From JBCBGF01 sp038526915 (GTDB lineage: Bacteria > Pseudomonadota > Alphaproteobacteria > Rhodobacterales > Rhodobacteraceae), in contig JBCBGF010000019.1 in assembly GCA_038526915.1 (NCBI GenBank), positions 1 to 6,050 on the forward strand: 6,050 nt of DNA. Direction: 5' to 3'. A program made the position numbers and the translations under genes. The notes under the pieces were generated by a model, which was given only the letters and a program-made list of their open reading frames with translations, was not told where the DNA came from and searched no databases. Of this stretch, positions 5,712-6,050 are shown in pieces. Position 1 is the stretch's first letter. Every line of letters begins with the position of its first letter.

Positions 5712-6050
5712 CTAATTGTTCCGCAACGAGAGGGGGCGGCGCTCAGAAAGCGCTTCGCGGCGGGCGCGGCGTTCTTCGGGCGACAGGTTTGAGCCCTGCG
5801 ATGCCGCCAGCGCCTCTTCATAAGCGGCTTGCTCAGCCGCGCGCGCGGCTTCTTCAGCGGAAAGGCGCTCGGCTTCGGCTGCGTCAATCGCTCCGATCAC
5901 GTCGCGCGTGAATGCCGTGATGTCAAAGCGGTAAGGCCCGCCGCTCTCATCATAGCCCCGGCGCACGATGACCACGCCGCGCGAGGGCACGATGACGAGG
6001 TACTGGCCCCGGTGCCCCATGCCCGCGAAGGCGTCTTCGGGCACACCAGG
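5712..6050 (-). CDS. Beta-lactamase-family serine hydrolase, C-terminal 112 residues (5' end beyond the right edge)
   Basis: The frame enters from the right edge and ends at TAG (5712-5714). Window residues 4-32 hold 'PEDAFAGMGHRGQ' followed by 'YLVIVPSRGVVIVRRG', the Gly-rich turn and the last two beta strands of the class C beta-lactamase / esterase / 6-aminohexanoate-dimer hydrolase fold (Pfam Beta-lactamase, PF00144). The Ser-x-x-Lys and Tyr-x-Asn motifs would lie upstream, outside the window. 'FDITAFTRDVIGAI' (42-55) fits the final helix. The protein then continues for about 57 residues as a charged Ala/Glu/Arg tail. Members of this family hydrolyse ester or amide bonds, often on unknown substrates and often in the periplasm; which applies here cannot be seen. 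It runs in the same direction as the giant gene. Confidence 0.85.
   Translation of the reverse strand, partial: PGVPEDAFAGMGHRGQYLVIVPSRGVVIVRRGYDESGGPYRFDITAFTRDVIGAIDAAEAERLSAEEAARAAEQAAYEEALAASQGSNLSPEERRARREALSERRPLSLRNN
5715..5882 (-). other. Ala/Glu/Arg-rich helical tail of the serine hydrolase
   Basis: Window residues 57-112 of the hydrolase contain AAEAERLSAEEAARAAEQAA, then after a short break (SQGSNLSP) a second charged stretch, EERRARREALSERR. Both should be helical and possibly coiled-coil. Hydrolases of this family usually end soon after the last helix, so this is an extension beyond the catalytic fold. It may mediate self-association or membrane or partner contact; no function can be assigned from sequence. 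Confidence 0.55.

Noticed and set aside
5537..5911. Plus-strand open frame of 124 codons
   Set aside because: It is antisense to the hydrolase tail, and its Arg/Ala-rich product mirrors the Ala/Glu/Arg codons there.
1..6050. CRISPR array, mobile element, tRNA or defence system
   Set aside because: I saw no regular direct repeats, transposase, terminal inverted repeats, tRNA-like fold or nuclease/NTPase domain in any frame.

Overview
The window is GC-rich and reads almost entirely on the minus strand. It holds two genes, both cut by the window edges, separated by about 430 bases. Codon choice, the TTG start, the signal peptide style and the hydrolase tail suit a GC-rich Gram-negative bacterium, most likely a marine-type alphaproteobacterium (Hyphomonadaceae or Maricaulis-like). 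That placement rests on general resemblance, not on a marker gene.

Positions 1-5256 (minus) are one unbroken reading frame of 1752 codons that runs off the left edge. It encodes the N-terminal part of a giant secreted or surface protein. A signal peptide is followed by about a dozen divergent all-beta modules of roughly 110-185 residues. Several carry the V-x-N-x-G strand typical of DUF11 / 'conserved repeat domain' modules. The last visible segment resembles the isopeptide-forming fimbrial type of module. The frame starts at TTG and has no stop inside the window, so a caller that needs an ATG or a closed frame would miss it and report only antisense fragments. The plus-strand open frames across this region are shadows.

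Positions 5278-5711 are non-coding as far as I can see. This stretch should hold the promoter of the giant gene. It contains a TATAAA box inside a CtrA-like half-site pair, and a 7-bp inverted repeat enclosing an imperfect hairpin. No tRNA, riboswitch or convincing terminator was recognised.

Positions 5712-6050 (minus) are the last 112 codons of a beta-lactamase-family serine hydrolase (class C / esterase-like fold). After the final beta strands and helix it carries an unusual Ala/Glu/Arg-rich helical tail. It points the same way as the giant gene, but the long gap argues against tight operon coupling, and nothing seen links their functions.

No CRISPR array, insertion sequence, tRNA, rRNA or recognisable defence system was found. 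The most noteworthy item is the giant modular surface protein with its recurring cysteine motif and Asp-Gly loops.
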